From: Nocardioides sp. cx-173
GTDB lineage: Bacteria > Actinomycetota > Actinomycetes > Propionibacteriales > Nocardioidaceae
DNA length: 64,000 nucleotides
Reading direction: 5' to 3'
Assembly (NCBI RefSeq): GCF_021117365.1
Contig: NZ_CP088262.1
Coordinates: 2,916,501-2,980,500 of the forward strand
Below the pieces are notes generated by a model. The model saw only the letters and a list, made by a program, of their open reading frames with translations. It searched no databases and was not told the origin of the DNA. Position numbers and translations under genes: made by a program. This document shows, piece after piece, positions 63,291 through 64,000 of the stretch. Within the stretch, counting starts at the first letter, position 1, and each line of letters starts with the position of its first letter.

Positions 63291-63821
63291 ATGCGCATCT
63301 TCCACATCGCCACCGCCGCTGAGTGGGACGCCGCGCGCGTCGCAGGCGCCTACGCCACCTCCACCCTCGGGCGCACGCTCGCCGAGGAGGGCTACATCCA
63401 CGCCAGCCGCGGCGACCAGTGGCAGGGCGTGCGCCAGCGCTACTACTCCGGCGTCACCGAGCCGCTGGTGCTCCTCGTCATCGACACCGACCGGCTCACC
63501 TCCCCCGTCGTCGAGGAGCGCGTCGGGGAGGGGTCCGAGACCTTCCCCCACGTCTACGGCCCGATCAACCCCGACGCTGTCGTCCAGACCCTCCCCCTCG
63601 ACGACCGCACGGCAGCCGCTGCCGGCGCCTCGTTCTCCCAGCTCTTCCTCGGGGAGGTGATGCACCGGGTGGTGCTCGCCATCATCGCCATGACCACCGC
63701 CCTCGTCGGCGCGCTGGTCGGCGCCCTTGTGGTCCCCGACCCCGGCGCCGCCGTCGGCCTGCTCATCGGCTTCGCCGTCGGCATCGCGGTGGCCGTCCTG
63801 GTCCACCGCCGTCGCCGCTGA
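63291..63821 (+). CDS. DUF952 domain protein with two C-terminal membrane helices
   Basis: 176 residues. The N-terminal DUF952 domain (about 1-105) has IFHIATAAEWDAA, EGYIHASRGDQWQGV and HVYGPINPDAVVQTLPL. Then a short linker and two hydrophobic helices (about 122-142 and 150-172) ending HRRRR. DUF952 resembles ADP-ribosyltransferase-like folds, function unknown. The membrane tail is an addition not seen in typical single-domain members. ATG 63291. Confidence 0.78.
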   Translation: MRIFHIATAAEWDAARVAGAYATSTLGRTLAEEGYIHASRGDQWQGVRQRYYSGVTEPLVLLVIDTDRLTSPVVEERVGEGSETFPHVYGPINPDAVVQTLPLDDRTAAAAGASFSQLFLGEVMHRVVLAIIAMTTALVGALVGALVVPDPGAAVGLLIGFAVGIAVAVLVHRRRR

Positions 63822-63872
63822 GGAGTTTTCCGGACGTGCCGGCAGGCCCGCCGGCGGCGGGGTGTGGGGCGA

Positions 63873-64000
63873 TCAGGCTCGTCGGCGGCTGGGTGGCGGG
63901 AGTGGTTCGGTGCCGGTGTGGTCGCGGCGGTAGGCATGGCCATGGGGTGAGTGCCAGACGTAGGTGCCGCGGTCCAGGACGTCGTAGGACCAACCGCCGT
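63873..64000 (-). CDS. DUF222/HNH endonuclease-like protein, C-terminal fragment (cut by edge)
   Basis: 42 codons enter from the right edge and stop at the TGA 63873. The reading GGWSYDVLDRGTYVWHSPHGH and YRRDHTGTEPLPPPS is the characteristic end of actinobacterial HNH proteins with an N-terminal DUF222 domain (WTSPHGxxxxRDHxGT). These occur in many paralogous copies in Nocardioides. Rest and start lie outside. Confidence 0.75.
   Translation of the reverse strand, partial: GGWSYDVLDRGTYVWHSPHGHAYRRDHTGTEPLPPPSRRRA

Overview
The window is chromosomal DNA of a high-GC actinobacterium, most likely a Nocardioides-like member of the Nocardioidaceae. The evidence is very GC-rich codon use, frequent GTG starts, the GlgE alpha-glucan pathway, NucS mismatch repair, a DUF222/HNH protein at the right edge, and a comEC-comEA-degV and nadD-rsfS-phosphatase order like that of Mycobacterium and its relatives. 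No phage, integrase, transposase or CRISPR array is visible. Almost every base is explained by housekeeping and catabolic genes.

Layout. 1-5.2 kb (minus): comEC (cut by the edge), comEA, a DegV protein and leuS; leuS is preceded by a tiny leucine-rich leader ORF and a terminator hairpin that look like an attenuator. 5.2-13.5 kb: SDR reductase, secreted alkaline phosphatase, AraC regulator, Baeyer-Villiger-type monooxygenase, acyl-CoA synthetase with a KstR-like operator, secreted metallophosphoesterase. 13.6 kb: tRNA-Ala(GGC). 13.7-16.7 kb (minus): GpgP-like phosphatase, rsfS, nadD, a 52-residue membrane protein, a YqaA-like protein and a CDP-alcohol phosphatidyltransferase. 16.7-21.2 kb (minus): proA, etfA, etfB, a small membrane protein, enoyl-CoA hydratase. 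21.3-33.8 kb: glgX and glgP, then the overlapping operon glgE-treS-mak-glgB. 33.8-39.6 kb: NUDIX, EamA/LysR pair, EI24 and thioredoxin-like proteins, a secreted nuclease/phosphatase-fold protein. 39.6-47.4 kb: CoA transferase, MarR/YjbR pair, cydAB, an ECF sigma factor with a PASTA membrane protein, and a lipoprotein-like secreted protein. 47.4-52.1 kb: SRPBCC, meaB, thiolase, methylmalonyl-CoA epimerase and crotonyl-CoA carboxylase/reductase, a block that fits the ethylmalonyl-CoA pathway. 52.2-64 kb: coiled-coil protein plus AI-2E-family permease, a broken ECF sigma gene, DMT exporter, CGNR regulator, hydrolases, a double-domain 3-hydroxyacyl-CoA dehydrogenase, GNAT, nucS, a heptad-repeat protein, a DUF952 protein and the tail of an HNH/DUF222 gene.

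How the genes work together. glgE-treS-mak-glgB converts trehalose through maltose and maltose-1-phosphate into branched alpha-glucan, which GlgP and GlgX degrade. The ccr-mce-meaB-thiolase block, the double 3-hydroxyacyl-CoA dehydrogenase, enoyl-CoA hydratase and ETF describe acetyl-CoA and acyl-CoA metabolism.

The most unusual signal is a dispersed 37-bp palindrome, present five times within 45 kb, always at gene 3' ends, sometimes flanked by half-copies, and in several cases supplying the stop codon or last residues of the neighbouring proteins. Two further themes are about seventeen genes with a TANNNT-type -10 box exactly 6-7 nt before the start codon (leaderless transcription) and the leuS leader peptide.
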